Below, piece by piece: positions 8,589-17,551 of a stretch of DNA of 64,000 nucleotides. The stretch lies in the NCBI GenBank assembly GCA_018823835.1, contig JAHJHT010000004.1, forward strand, positions 186,001 through 250,000, in the 5' to 3' direction. Origin of the DNA: Alphaproteobacteria bacterium (GTDB lineage Bacteria > Pseudomonadota > Alphaproteobacteria > Rhizobiales > Rhizobiaceae). Numbering within the stretch: the stretch's first letter is position 1; the number at the start of each line of letters is the position of its first letter. The notes under the pieces were generated by a model that saw only the letters and a list, made by a program, of their open reading frames with translations, did no database searches and had not been told where the DNA came from. Made by a program: the position numbers and the translations under genes.

Positions 8589-10298
8589 CTATTCGACGGT
8601 GACTTCGGCGCGGTCGCCGGCCGCGACGGTGGCGGTCGCTTCCTTCTTGCCGCTGTCGTCGGCCATCTCGGCGACGACGACATAGTCGCCGGCCGGAAGC
8701 GTCGTCTGGTGCTTCTCGTCATAGGCATAGCCGACCGACTTGCGGTTGCCCTCGATATCCTTCTTCGCCTCGAAGACCTCGATGTGCTTGGCTCCTGGTG
8801 CCGAGATGGCGAGAACGCCGGCGTCGAGGAAGGCCGTGATGTCTTTGGCCTCACCGGCGCGGATGTTGAAGGGGCGCTCGACCTCGGCCTGATCCATGCG
8901 CATCACGGCGACATAGTCGCCGGGCGGCAGGTCGAACTTGCCGTCAGGGCCGTAGCCATAGGCAACCTCGTCGCGCGTGCCGTCGACCTTGGCGCGTGCC
9001 TTGAGGATGCGGACCGACAGGCCGGACGCATCGACCCGGTCGCCGCCCTCGACATAGAAGGCGTTGAGGACGACGTGCCCGACGCCGACGACGACGTCCT
9101 TCTCGACGGTCTCACCGGCGGCAAGCTGCAGCGTCTCGGTGACCGCGCCCTGGCCGATCTTGACGGTGAGCTTCTGCTCGCCTGCCGGCAGGACGATCTT
9201 CGTCTCGCCGTAATTGGTCGCCGGGCCCGAGCCGCCGGGATAGTCGACGACGACGGTGGCCGATTCGCTGACGTCTCCGCCCTCGTGCGGTCGCGGCCGG
9301 ACGATCAGCGTGCCGGCGTCGAGCACCAAGACCGGCGAGGCGGTGGACCCGGCCTCGATCTTTACCGGCACCTCGACGGCGGCTTCGCCGAGACGGGCGC
9401 GGACGATGTAGTCGCCAGGCTCGAGAGTGCCCTTGTAGGCATTGTATTCGGTGGCAAGGCGCTCGCCCTTCGAGCCATCGGCTTCGACCGCGTAGATCTC
9501 CCAGGCCTGGCCGTCATCGGCGAGCGGCGCGCCGCCGGCGACCATGACAAGGCTGGGCGCGAAATTCTGCGCAGGCTTCGCGGGCTCGGGTGCAGGTGCC
9601 GGCGCAGGCTCGGGGAGGGGCTCGGCGACAACTTCCGGTTCGGGTTCGGGCGCCGGCTCGGGCTCCGGTTCCGGGGCGGTGGTGACGGCCTCGGCGAGTG
9701 CGTCCTTCAGCGCGGCGGCATCGGATGCCTGCAAATACTTGCCGCCGGTATTCTCGGCGAGGCAGGCGACCTCCCTGCCCTCCTCCGCCGACAGGCCGAA
9801 GCCGAGCACGTGGGCGGTGAAGTCGACGCCGGCTTCCTCGAGCTCCTTGCCGAGCGCGCAGGGGTCGGCCTCGCAGGTCTCGATGCCGTCGGTGATGAGA
9901 ATGACCGTGGATTTTTCCTCGGTGTATTTCAGCGACTCGGCGGCCTGCTTCACGGCGGCCGAAAGCGGCGTCTTGCCGAGGAACTTCATGGTGTCGGCGG
10001 CAGCGGTGATCGAGCCCGCGCTGTTGGCGACCGGCGGCACGATCAGCTCGATGTCCTCGCAGGAGCCCTTTTCGCGGTGGCCATAGGCCATCAGGCCGAG
10101 CTCCATGTCGGCGGGCACGCTCTGCAGCACGGTGCGCAGCGTGTCGCGCGCGATCTCGAGCTTCGGGGTGCCGTCGATCTGGCCCCACATCGAGCCCGAC
10201 GCATCGAGCACGATGATGGCGCGGTCGGCGGCGGCGGCATAGGCCGACATGCAAAACAGGAGCGTTGCGGCAAGCATGCCACGTGAAATCTGCGCCAA
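8589..10298 (-). CDS. Secreted von Willebrand factor A protein with repeated C-terminal beta domains
   Basis: A 569-residue exported protein. Residues 1-24 form a signal peptide ending AYAAAA. A vWA domain (about 26-205) carries the metal-site motif DASGSMW (D32, S34, S36) and a later ITDGIE strand, so it should bind a divalent metal and a protein partner. A Pro/Glu linker (209-243) leads to four related modules of about 80 residues, each with an L-x-P-G-(D/E) turn (292, 370, 457, 534) and an AG turn 21-25 residues later. The TTG at 10298 was chosen because GAGGAG lies six bases upstream; the ATG at 10277 would also keep a signal peptide. It appears monocistronic. Function is unknown beyond likely periplasmic or surface binding. 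Confidence 0.8.
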   Translation of the reverse strand: MAQISRGMLAATLLFCMSAYAAAADRAIIVLDASGSMWGQIDGTPKLEIARDTLRTVLQSVPADMELGLMAYGHREKGSCEDIELIVPPVANSAGSITAAADTMKFLGKTPLSAAVKQAAESLKYTEEKSTVILITDGIETCEADPCALGKELEEAGVDFTAHVLGFGLSAEEGREVACLAENTGGKYLQASDAAALKDALAEAVTTAPEPEPEPAPEPEPEVVAEPLPEPAPAPAPEPAKPAQNFAPSLVMVAGGAPLADDGQAWEIYAVEADGSKGERLATEYNAYKGTLEPGDYIVRARLGEAAVEVPVKIEAGSTASPVLVLDAGTLIVRPRPHEGGDVSESATVVVDYPGGSGPATNYGETKIVLPAGEQKLTVKIGQGAVTETLQLAAGETVEKDVVVGVGHVVLNAFYVEGGDRVDASGLSVRILKARAKVDGTRDEVAYGYGPDGKFDLPPGDYVAVMRMDQAEVERPFNIRAGEAKDITAFLDAGVLAISAPGAKHIEVFEAKKDIEGNRKSVGYAYDEKHQTTLPAGDYVVVAEMADDSGKKEATATVAAGDRAEVTVE

Positions 10299-10397
10299 GA
10301 TCGTCTCCTCGTGAATCAGCCCGCCGTAGCGGCGAACGCTAGAGGAGGCTCCGGATGCTGGCAAGGCTGGATGGGGGCCAGATCTGCGTCGCGGCCA

Positions 10398-11387
10398 TCA
10401 ATAGGTGGTGCGGCGCTCCTCGCTCGGCGGACGGCCGAACTGCAGGCGGTAGCTCTGCGCGAAATAGGAATGCGAGGTGAAGCCGGTGGCAATGGCGACG
10501 TCGAGGATCGGCATGTTGGTCTGGCGCAGCAGCTCGCGGGCGCGCTCGAGCCTGAGCCGCATGTAGTAGCGGCCCGGCGTCACGGAGAGGTGGCGCAGGA
10601 AGAGCCGCTCGACCTGGCGTACCGAGAGGCCAGCAGACTTGGCGAGCTGCACGGCGGAAAAGGGCTCGTCGAGATTGTCGGCCATCAGCTCGACGATCTT
10701 GCGCAGCTTTTCCGACTTGCCCGACAGGTCGCGCTCAGGCCCGACGCGCTGGCGGTCGCCGGCCGAACGGATGCGCTCGTGCTGGAACTGGTTGGCGACG
10801 CCGTTGGCGAGGCCGGAGCCGAAATCGCCGCGCACGATCTCCAGCATCAGGTCGATCGAAGTAGTGCCGCCGGCGCAGGTGTAGCGCTTGCGGTCGATCT
10901 CGAAGACGTTGCCGGTGCATTCGATCTCGGGAAAGCGCTCCATGAAGCCGGCGCGGTTTTCCCAGTGGATGGTGCAGCGGTAGCCCTCGAGCTGGCCGGC
11001 CTCGGCCAGAAGATAGGAGCCGACCGAGAGCGCGCCGAGCGCGCCGCCGCGACGGCCCCAGCTGCGCAGGGCGCCCAGAATCTTGCTCTTGCCGGGAAAC
11101 TCGGTGGTCAGGCCGACGGAGACGAAGAGAATGTCGACCGGCGGCAGGTCGGCGACCGCGTAGTCGATCTTGAGCGGCAGGCCGTTGGAGGCAATGACTG
11201 CCTCGCCGTCGGCCGAGACGGTGGTCCAGCCATAGAAGTCGCGCCCGAGCAGCCGGTTGGCCGAGCGGAAGGTGTCGATGGCCGCGGAGAGCGAAAACAT
11301 CGAAAACTTGTCGACCAGCAGGAAGGCGAATTGCCGGCTGTCTTGCGTCGGTTCGGACATGACCGGCATGTCTACAGGAGAAGACAT
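10398..11387 (-). CDS. GlxA-family (DJ-1/PfpI plus AraC HTH) transcriptional regulator
   Basis: A 329-residue regulator. The N-terminal part (FAFLLVDKFSMFSLSAAIDTFRSAN onward in short blocks) is a DJ-1/PfpI-like amidotransferase fold of the GlxA type, and the C-terminal ~100 residues are an AraC-type double helix-turn-helix (LAKSAGLSVRQVERLF, then LDVAIATGFTSHSYFAQSYR with the usual F-G-x-x-P end). Regulators of this layout control quaternary-amine and amino-acid catabolism (GbdR, ArgR, CdhR), and this one may do similarly, but no target is evident here. A serine-type turn (GALSVGSYLLAEAG) replaces the usual nucleophile Cys, as in GlxA regulators. ATG 11387 was chosen; a TTG lies nine bases upstream. 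The gene reads away from the folD start, 29 bases beyond its stop. Confidence 0.88.
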   Translation of the reverse strand: MSSPVDMPVMSEPTQDSRQFAFLLVDKFSMFSLSAAIDTFRSANRLLGRDFYGWTTVSADGEAVIASNGLPLKIDYAVADLPPVDILFVSVGLTTEFPGKSKILGALRSWGRRGGALGALSVGSYLLAEAGQLEGYRCTIHWENRAGFMERFPEIECTGNVFEIDRKRYTCAGGTTSIDLMLEIVRGDFGSGLANGVANQFQHERIRSAGDRQRVGPERDLSGKSEKLRKIVELMADNLDEPFSAVQLAKSAGLSVRQVERLFLRHLSVTPGRYYMRLRLERARELLRQTNMPILDVAIATGFTSHSYFAQSYRLQFGRPPSEERRTTY

Positions 11388-11416
11388 CTTGGGCAAAGCG
11401 GCAGCAGAAGGTCGGG

Positions 11417-12316
11417 TCAGAAGCTCGGGCGGGGAAGCCCAGCCTTCAACGAGGCAGAGACAAGCGTGTTGGCCATCAGGAGGGCGATGGTCATCGGCCC
11501 GACGCCGCCGGGCACGGGCGTGATTGCGCCGGCCTTTTCAGCCGCCTCGGCAAAAGCGACGTCGCCGACCAGCCTGGTCTTGCCCTCGCCTTTCTCAGGT
11601 GCCGGCACGCGGTTGATGCCGACGTCGATGACGGTGGCGCCCTTCTTGACCCAATCGCCCTTGATCATTTCGGGGCGGCCGACGGCGGCGACGAGGATGT
11701 CGGCGGTGCGGGCCAGCGCCGGCAGGTCCTTCGTGCGGCTATGCGCGACGGTGACGGTGCAGTTGGCGGCGAGCAGCAGGTTGGCCATCGGCTTGCCAAC
11801 GATGTTGGAGCGGCCAACGACGACCGCGTTGAGGCCCGAAAGGTCCTTGCCACGCACGCGCTCTATCAGGAGCATGGAGCCGGCCGGCGTGCAGGGCACG
11901 AAGGCGGTCTCGAGCTCGCCGGTGCCGAGCTTGCCGACGTTGATAAAATGGAAGCCGTCGACATCCTTTTCCGGCGCGATGGTCTGGATGACCTTGCCCG
12001 AATCGATGTGGCCGGGCAGCGGTAGCTGAACGAGGATGCCATCGATCGAGGCGTCTGCATTGAGTTCGCCGATCAGCTTCAGCAGGTCGGCCTCGCTGGT
12101 GTCGGCCGGCAGCGTATGCTGCACCGACTTGAAGCCGCATTCCTTGGCCTTCTTGCCTTTCGATGCGACATAGACCTGACTTGCAGGATCCTCTCCGACA
12201 ATGACGACGGCCAGTCCAGGCGCCGGTTGGCCGGCCGCAACCAGATCGGCGGTGAGACGCTTGACCGTCTGCACGACGTCCTCGGCAACCTGTTTTCCGT
12301 CGATGATCTCGGCCAT
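11417..12316 (-). CDS. folD: Methylenetetrahydrofolate dehydrogenase / methenyltetrahydrofolate cyclohydrolase
   Basis: A bifunctional one-carbon enzyme interconverting 5,10-methylene- and 10-formyl-tetrahydrofolate with NADP+. The protein has 299 residues. Family signatures are intact: [13 protein letters not shown] near 50-62 with the catalytic Lys, QLPLPGHID near 100, the [12 protein letters not shown] motif and the [19 protein letters not shown]-binding loop, followed by [16 protein letters not shown] at the end. The ATG before AEIIDGKQV has a GGGGGA ribosome site four to nine bases upstream. It is divergent from proC across a 207-base gap that must hold both promoters. Confidence 0.97.
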   Translation of the reverse strand: MAEIIDGKQVAEDVVQTVKRLTADLVAAGQPAPGLAVVIVGEDPASQVYVASKGKKAKECGFKSVQHTLPADTSEADLLKLIGELNADASIDGILVQLPLPGHIDSGKVIQTIAPEKDVDGFHFINVGKLGTGELETAFVPCTPAGSMLLIERVRGKDLSGLNAVVVGRSNIVGKPMANLLLAANCTVTVAHSRTKDLPALARTADILVAAVGRPEMIKGDWVKKGATVIDVGINRVPAPEKGEGKTRLVGDVAFAEAAEKAGAITPVPGGVGPMTIALLMANTLVSASLKAGLPRPSF

Positions 12317-12523
12317 GTTTCCCCCGGGCATGCTTTTACGTTGCGTCCCGCATAATGCCGATTCGGGCGACGGGCAATCGCGACTTTGCGGCGTCGCGTG
12401 CCGCGATAGCGAAACCGGCGCGGCGCGGCCATGCGTTTGCGGCCTAATCGCTGGACCTCGGCGGAGACGGTGGATAAACCGGAGGCCATGCGCCGCATGG
12501 GTGTGAAGAGGAGTTGTTACAGC

Positions 12524-13339
12524 ATGACATCGATCCGCGTGTTGCTGGCCGGTTGCGGAAACATGGGCTACGCGATGCTTTCGGGCTGGATCAATTCCGG
12601 CAAGCTCGACGCGAAGGAAACGCTGGTCGTGGAACCGAACGCGGAGCTGCGCGAGCGTGCGGCGCGGCTGGGCAGCGTCGCCGTTGCGTCGGCAGATGAC
12701 ATCGCCGCCGACGTCGCGCCGGAGCTGATCGTCATCGCGGTCAAGCCGCAGGTGATCCGCGACGTGGTCGCCGGTTACCGGCGCTTCGCCGGCAAGACCA
12801 CGTTCCTGAGCGTTGCAGCCGGAACCCCCATCGCTACCTTCGCAGAAATACTCGGCGCCGAGACGGCGCTGATGCGCTGCATGCCCAATACGCCCGCGGC
12901 CATCGGCAAAGGCATGATGGTGACCTTCTCCAACCCGCACGTGACGCCCGGCACCCAGGCGTTCGTGGCTGACTTGCTGTCAGCGAGCGGCGAAGTCGCG
13001 ACGATCGACGACGAGGGGTTGATGGACGCGGTGACGGCGGTGTCCGGTTCGGGACCGGCCTATGTGTTCCACTTCATCGAGTGCCTGACGGCGGCGGGCG
13101 AGAAGGCCGGGCTTCCTGCCGAAACGGCCAAACTGCTCGCCATGCAGACCGTCTACGGTGCGGCTTCGCTGGCGGCGGAGAGCCTGGACGAGCCCGGCAC
13201 GCTGCGCCAGCAGGTGACGAGCCCGAACGGCACGACGGCGGCCGCACTTGCCGTGATGATGGGCGGGGACCGGCTGAAGGTGCTGGTGGGCGAGGCGGTT
13301 GAGGCCGCGCGGGCAAGGTCGGTGGAACTCGGCAAGTAG
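12524..13339 (+). CDS. proC: Pyrroline-5-carboxylate reductase
   Basis: Last step of proline synthesis: reduces 1-pyrroline-5-carboxylate with NAD(P)H. The protein has 271 residues, the family size. The Rossmann motif [12 protein letters not shown] is at 6-17, IVIAVKPQ in the middle, [14 protein letters not shown] as the substrate loop, and the family signature [13 protein letters not shown] with the terminal [11 protein letters not shown]. The ATG at 12524 follows AAGAGGAG. An in-frame extension upstream to 12431 has no homology-like content and was dropped. Confidence 0.96.
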   Translation: MTSIRVLLAGCGNMGYAMLSGWINSGKLDAKETLVVEPNAELRERAARLGSVAVASADDIAADVAPELIVIAVKPQVIRDVVAGYRRFAGKTTFLSVAAGTPIATFAEILGAETALMRCMPNTPAAIGKGMMVTFSNPHVTPGTQAFVADLLSASGEVATIDDEGLMDAVTAVSGSGPAYVFHFIECLTAAGEKAGLPAETAKLLAMQTVYGAASLAAESLDEPGTLRQQVTSPNGTTAAALAVMMGGDRLKVLVGEAVEAARARSVELGK

Positions 13340-13347
13340 CGCATCCT

Positions 13348-13364
13348 CCGCTGCCAGCCAGCGG
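13348..13364 (+). terminator. Hairpin downstream of proC
   Basis: Six-base arms CCGCTG and CAGCGG around CCAGC, nine bases after the proC stop. No T-run follows, so termination is uncertain; it may instead protect the mRNA 3' end. Confidence 0.35.
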
Positions 13365-13578
13365 GACCCGATGACGCGCCAGCTGGGTTATGAAAATTCA
13401 CATAAAATTTAAATAGTGTTTTAAGTATTTCTACAGTTTTACCTTTACCACATTAACCATGGCGCGATGAATTCGTTGAATAATTAGCTTCCCGGCAGAG
13501 ATAATGTAATATCTGGCGACCATACCAGATTCATTACTTGCTACTGCCTGCCGGCAGAAAACCGACCGGTGAAGCGAT
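13365..13578 (+). promoter_or_regulatory. AT-rich regulatory region before the polysaccharide locus
   Basis: This gap is strikingly AT-rich compared with its surroundings and contains no convincing gene. It holds a dyad: GTAATATCTGG (13506-13516) and CCAGATTCATTAC (13525-13537), arms complementary apart from a two-base insertion, around an eight-base spacer. A second small palindrome TGCCGGCA lies just downstream. The position immediately before the WecG/TagA gene suggests a promoter with a regulator site; MucR/Ros-type proteins favour such AT-rich DNA, but no binding protein can be named from sequence. Confidence 0.5.
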
Positions 13579-14361
13579 TTGGCGACGACACTTGAACCCA
13601 CCGTGAAGAAATGGCCGACGAGCCTGCTCGGCGGGCTGCCGATCGCGCAGACGGACATGAAGACGTCCGCGCGCGGCTTCATCGTCGAGGCGCTGGAGCG
13701 GCGCGGCAGCGGCAGGCGTCCCTTTTATTCGACCTCGGCCAATGGCCAGGTGCTGGCGCTGTGCGGCAAGGACCCGGAATTCGTCAAGCTGATGCTGCAG
13801 GCCGACGAGATCCATGCCGACGGCATGCCGATGGTGCTCTATTCGCGGCTGTTCTCGTCAGCGCCGCTGCCCGAGCGGGTGGCCACGACCGACCTGGTGC
13901 ACGAGGTGGCGCGGCTGGCCGAGATGGAGGAGCTGTCTTTCTACTTCCTCGGTGCCAGCGAGGAGGTCAATGCCAAGGCGGTCGAGGAGATGCGCAAGGC
14001 CTATCCGCGCCTGACCTTCGCGGGCCGGCGCAACGGCTATTTCAGCCGCGACGAAGAGGCAGGCGTGGTCGAGGCAATCAACGCGGCCAAGCCCGACATA
14101 CTGTGGATCGGTCTCGGCGTGCCGCTTGAGCAGCAGTTCATCGAACGCAGCATTGACAGGCTGACCGGGGTGGGCGTGGTGAAGACGTCGGGCGGGCTGT
14201 TCGACTTCATTTCCGGCAAGAACCCGCGCGCGCCGCAATGGATGCAGGCGGCAGGGCTCGAATGGGTCTACCGGACGCTGCGCGAACCGCGCCGGCTGGG
14301 CATGCGCTACCTGACGACCAATCCCAAGGCGATCCGGGCGCTGATCCGCCACTCGGCCTAG
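13579..14361 (+). CDS. WecG/TagA/CpsF family glycosyltransferase
   Basis: A 260-residue GT26-family enzyme that transfers a sugar from a nucleotide donor to a lipid-linked acceptor at the inner membrane. Typical features are the N-terminal STSANGQVLAL segment, the D-x-H-ADGMPMV motif that marks the active-site region (near residue 78), FYFLGASEEVNAKA, and the LGVPLEQQFI / GGLFDFISGKNPRAPQWMQ C-terminal signature ending ...LEWVYRTLREPRRL. HfsJ of the Caulobacter holdfast pathway belongs to this family. The start is a TTG; the next ATG (13657) would cut conserved sequence. It heads the + strand pair with the GH5 gene, 12 bases away. Confidence 0.88.
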   Translation: MATTLEPTVKKWPTSLLGGLPIAQTDMKTSARGFIVEALERRGSGRRPFYSTSANGQVLALCGKDPEFVKLMLQADEIHADGMPMVLYSRLFSSAPLPERVATTDLVHEVARLAEMEELSFYFLGASEEVNAKAVEEMRKAYPRLTFAGRRNGYFSRDEEAGVVEAINAAKPDILWIGLGVPLEQQFIERSIDRLTGVGVVKTSGGLFDFISGKNPRAPQWMQAAGLEWVYRTLREPRRLGMRYLTTNPKAIRALIRHSA

Positions 14362-14372
14362 GGGCCGCGAGC

Positions 14373-15524
14373 GTGTCCGGCCGGCCTTCCCGCCTGCTCT
14401 TCGCAGCGCGGCTGGTGCTGCTCGGCTGCATGCTGGCGCCAGGCCCTGCCCTTGCTGCCGAGCGCGACGCGCAGGCCTGCGCGGTGGCGGAAGGCTTCGC
14501 CAACCACGAATTGCTTTCGACAATGCGGCGCGGCGTCAACCTGCCCGGCTGGGACCATGAGGACCAAAGCCGGCGACCGAACGCGGCGCAGCTTTCCGCC
14601 CTGCACGAACGGGGTTTCCGCCACATCAGGCTGCCGCTCGACGAGCGCAAGCTCGACGGCGACGGGAGCGAGGCCTATCTTGACCGCATGTTCGAGCAGG
14701 TGATTTTCCTGCTCAGCCTCGACTACACGGTATCGCTCGACCTGCATGCCGGCAGCGCCATCGGCAGCACGCTGGAAACGGACCCGCAGAGAGGCGAAGC
14801 GAGGCTGGCGGCACTGTGGCAGGCGATAGCGGCGCGGGTGCGCTCGATCGACCCGCAGAAGCTGGCGGTCGAACTGCTCAACGAACCGGACGTCTCCTCG
14901 GCGATCTGGTGGAAGGCGGCAGGCAGGACGGCCGCGGCGATCCGCAAGATCCTGCCGGCGCACACCATCATTGTCGGCCCGGCCGGGCCGCAACGACACG
15001 AGACGCTGGCCGGGCTGCAGCCGCTCGCCGACCCGAACGTCATTTACGCGATCCACTACTACGACCCGTTTGCCTTCACCCACCAGGGAGCCGACTGGGG
15101 CGACGACGATGACCCGATAAGCCACCTGGAGGGCCTGCCGTTTCCGGCGAGACTGGCCGACCCCGCGATGCAGGAGAAAATCGCAGAGCTGGAGAAGGCG
15201 GGGCAACAGCGGGCGGCGACGGTGCTGCGTGATGCGCTTGATACGCCGTGGGACGAGGCCGGCATGGCGGGCGCCTTCGACACGATGCGCGACTGGAGCG
15301 TGGCGCACGACCGGCCGGTGATCGTCAACGAGTTCGGCGCGCTGTCGCATGTCGCGCCGCGCGAGGCGCGGCTCGACTGGCTCGCGGCGGTGCGGCGGCA
15401 GGCCGAAAAGCGTTGCATCGGCTGGACGCACTGGGATTTTCAAGACGGGTTCGGGCTGATCGACCCCGAAACCGGCATGCCGGACGCCGGCATCATGCAG
15501 GCGCTGACGCCCGGCGCGGACTAG
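14373..15524 (+). CDS. Secreted glycoside hydrolase family 5-like enzyme
   Basis: A 383-residue exported glycosidase. A signal peptide ends near ALAAE (about residue 29). The mature part is a GH5 TIM barrel: RRGVNLPGW at strand 1, the acid/base Glu171 in LLNEP, the nucleophile Glu320 in VIVNEFG, and IHYYDPF with the conserved His before it. GH5 enzymes hydrolyse beta-1,4 or related glucans and mannans. In polysaccharide loci such enzymes usually trim or release the polymer in the periplasm, which is the likely role here. The GTG start follows TAGGGG by seven bases. The real substrate cannot be told from sequence. Confidence 0.85.
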   Translation: MSGRPSRLLFAARLVLLGCMLAPGPALAAERDAQACAVAEGFANHELLSTMRRGVNLPGWDHEDQSRRPNAAQLSALHERGFRHIRLPLDERKLDGDGSEAYLDRMFEQVIFLLSLDYTVSLDLHAGSAIGSTLETDPQRGEARLAALWQAIAARVRSIDPQKLAVELLNEPDVSSAIWWKAAGRTAAAIRKILPAHTIIVGPAGPQRHETLAGLQPLADPNVIYAIHYYDPFAFTHQGADWGDDDDPISHLEGLPFPARLADPAMQEKIAELEKAGQQRAATVLRDALDTPWDEAGMAGAFDTMRDWSVAHDRPVIVNEFGALSHVAPREARLDWLAAVRRQAEKRCIGWTHWDFQDGFGLIDPETGMPDAGIMQALTPGAD

Positions 15525-15542
15525 GGCGTCCGACTCCGCGCC

Positions 15543-15914
15543 TCAGGTCGCCGGCCTGTGGAAGAAGACCTTGGACACGATGATCCATCGATCCTCATGC
15601 TTGAGAAGCGTCAGCGTGTCGTCAAAATGCATGCCGAGCCAGATGTCCTCGACCTGGACCGTGGCAACGTCGCCAACGATGGACATGGCGTTGATGACGT
15701 ACCATGGCGACGGGTCAGGCGTGTCCACCGCCTCGTTGACCGCGGCGATGAAGCCGTCCCGGCTGTCCCACTCCAGCCCTCCACCGTAGTGGCCGATGAT
15801 GGATGACTTCTCGTGCATGGCCGCACGCAGCCTGGCAGGGTCGTTGCGGCACATGCCTTCGACGTAGGATTTCACGACTTCCGAAATTGCGCTGTATTCC
15901 TGTGCGTTCGCCAT
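15543..15914 (-). CDS. Nuclear transport factor 2 / SnoaL-like family protein
   Basis: A 123-residue cone-fold protein of the NTF2-like superfamily (putative lumazine-binding type): helix ISEVVKSYVEGMCRNDPARLRAAMHE followed in short blocks by a beta sheet with VEDIWLGMHFDDTLTLLKHEDRW and ending FHRPAT. Members bind small hydrophobic ligands or act as isomerase-like enzymes; no activity can be assigned. It is convergent with the GH5 gene and lies 41 bases downstream of the GINT1-like gene on the same strand, so it may be the last gene of that unit without being part of polysaccharide synthesis. Confidence 0.75.
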   Translation of the reverse strand: MANAQEYSAISEVVKSYVEGMCRNDPARLRAAMHEKSSIIGHYGGGLEWDSRDGFIAAVNEAVDTPDPSPWYVINAMSIVGDVATVQVEDIWLGMHFDDTLTLLKHEDRWIIVSKVFFHRPAT

Positions 15915-15955
15915 GGCCCATCCTCCCCGGTCCGGCCCGTTTCGCTGCAGCGAGT

Positions 15956-17551
15956 TTATCCTGGTGCCGGGCCGATTCCCAGCGCTTCCGGCGGGCGGTA
16001 CCACCAGTCGACGAAATCGGCTGCGGGCTTCAGCCGCGGGCGCAGCGTGTAGCCGTCGATCGCCTCGAACCGGCCATTGTAATTCAGCGTGTGAATGCGG
16101 CTGCCCGGCCAGGCGCCGCCGGCCGTCACGGTGCCCTCGCTCTGCTGGGCGAAGCCGTCGCCATCGAGTTGCTTGACACGCATGAAGCTCAGCGCCGCGC
16201 CATAGGTGCGGCGGCAGTCCTGCACCGGGCGGTATAGATTTCCGTCGCGGCTTACCATGTTGCCGGCGGGCCGCGCCGTTCTGTCGTCGACGAGCACCGG
16301 GTTGGCCGGGTGCGGCTGCCACGGGCCGAATAGGTTCTCGGACGACCACAGCGCCAGCATGTCGGAATAGCCGCCTGCGCCGTCGCGGACGACGGCTGTC
16401 ATCCAGTAGAGGCCGCCATGCCGGATTATCGTCGCGTCGGCCGCCTCCACATCGTCGACCAGCACGGCGTGGCGCTCCCATTTCAGTGGGAAGCCGGTGC
16501 AGCGGTAGATCGGGATATCGAAATTGTTGGAGCTCTCTGGGATCATGTAGAGCTCGCCTTCATGCTCTATCAGGAACGGGTAAGAGAGATGCCAGGGCTC
16601 CTCCAGCACCGGCATGACGGGGCCAGGACGGCCCGCCTCGTCGAAGGCGACGACCGAAATGATGCCCTTTTCCGTCCTGTGGTGGAGGTCCTCGAAGAAC
16701 AGGTAGTCTCGGCCCTGCCAGTGGAACGGAAACGGATCGGCGTAGAAGTGGTCGACCGGGTCGGCGAGCACGCTCCAGCGCGCGCCGGCGAGATCGCGGC
16801 GCGACCAGACATCGCCGCCGGGCTCGACGAAACGGTAGCCGACGCGCCAGTGCGAGCCGTGGCAGCAGAGACGGTAGGCGGCGCGGACGGCGGCGCGGGC
16901 AACGTTTTTCGCCATGTCGCGCGCGATGTCGGCGCGGCCGATGGAGCGGAACGGCGCGGTGATCTTCTGGTCGCGCAGCACGGCGTCGGCCGCAGGCGAC
17001 AGCGATTTTAGGATGAGCGCGATGACGCGCGAGCCGACAGCCTCGATGCCGCCACCGATGCCTGATGCGGCCTCGAGGGAGGCGGTGCCGGCGGCGACGA
17101 TGCGGGCCTCCTCGCGCGCGCCGCTGCGCTCGATGGCGATGGCCGGCGTGCCCTGGAAGAACAGGGCGGCGGCAAGAGCCGTCTCGCCGGGGTGGCCGTT
17201 GTAGAGCGGTCGCAGGCAAGAGGCCGGAAAGCTCGGCACTCCCTGGCGGGTAAGATTGATGACGAGGTCGGGACTCAGCCGGTCAGGGACGGGAGGGCGG
17301 TCGGCGAGTGCGGATGGCGGCAGACGGTCTGCGCCGCTCGCGCCATGACGACGCAGCACCATGCGCTCGAGCGACAGCAGCGTGTCGAGCGCGGAGCTCT
17401 CGCCGGGCGCGGGGTCGACCAGCCGGACATGGACCTCACTGCCCGGACGCTTCTCCAGCGCCTCGACCAGCCAAAGCACCCAGCGCGACAGCGCCGGACG
17501 CTCTACATGGATGAGAAATACGGCCGGTTCGGCAAGCGACACGGCGCTCAC
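15956..17551 (-). CDS. GINT1-like beta-propeller protein with formyltransferase-like N-terminus
   Basis: A 531-residue protein with two parts. Residues ~1-210 resemble a formyltransferase/Rossmann domain (LVINLTRQG, then PLYNGHPGE, where family members usually have LNxHPG). Residues ~220-525 look like a five-bladed propeller related to GH43 and to the N-terminal domain of plant glucosamine inositolphosphorylceramide transferases: FYADPFPFHWQGRDYLFFED, SYPFLIEHEGELYMIPESS (each a blade motif) and PAGNMVSRDGNLYRPVQDC. Such proteins occur in polysaccharide loci and are presumed sugar-transfer or sugar-modifying enzymes, but activity is unproven. The GTG start overlaps the glycosyltransferase stop by four bases (GTGA), so they are coupled. 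Confidence 0.65.
   Translation of the reverse strand: MSAVSLAEPAVFLIHVERPALSRWVLWLVEALEKRPGSEVHVRLVDPAPGESSALDTLLSLERMVLRRHGASGADRLPPSALADRPPVPDRLSPDLVINLTRQGVPSFPASCLRPLYNGHPGETALAAALFFQGTPAIAIERSGAREEARIVAAGTASLEAASGIGGGIEAVGSRVIALILKSLSPAADAVLRDQKITAPFRSIGRADIARDMAKNVARAAVRAAYRLCCHGSHWRVGYRFVEPGGDVWSRRDLAGARWSVLADPVDHFYADPFPFHWQGRDYLFFEDLHHRTEKGIISVVAFDEAGRPGPVMPVLEEPWHLSYPFLIEHEGELYMIPESSNNFDIPIYRCTGFPLKWERHAVLVDDVEAADATIIRHGGLYWMTAVVRDGAGGYSDMLALWSSENLFGPWQPHPANPVLVDDRTARPAGNMVSRDGNLYRPVQDCRRTYGAALSFMRVKQLDGDGFAQQSEGTVTAGGAWPGSRIHTLNYNGRFEAIDGYTLRPRLKPAADFVDWWYRPPEALGIGPAPG

Noticed and set aside
9590-9690. Pro/Glu repeat DNA as a possible repeat element or CRISPR-like array
   Set aside because: It is the coding sequence of the linker in the vWA protein; the units are irregular and in frame.
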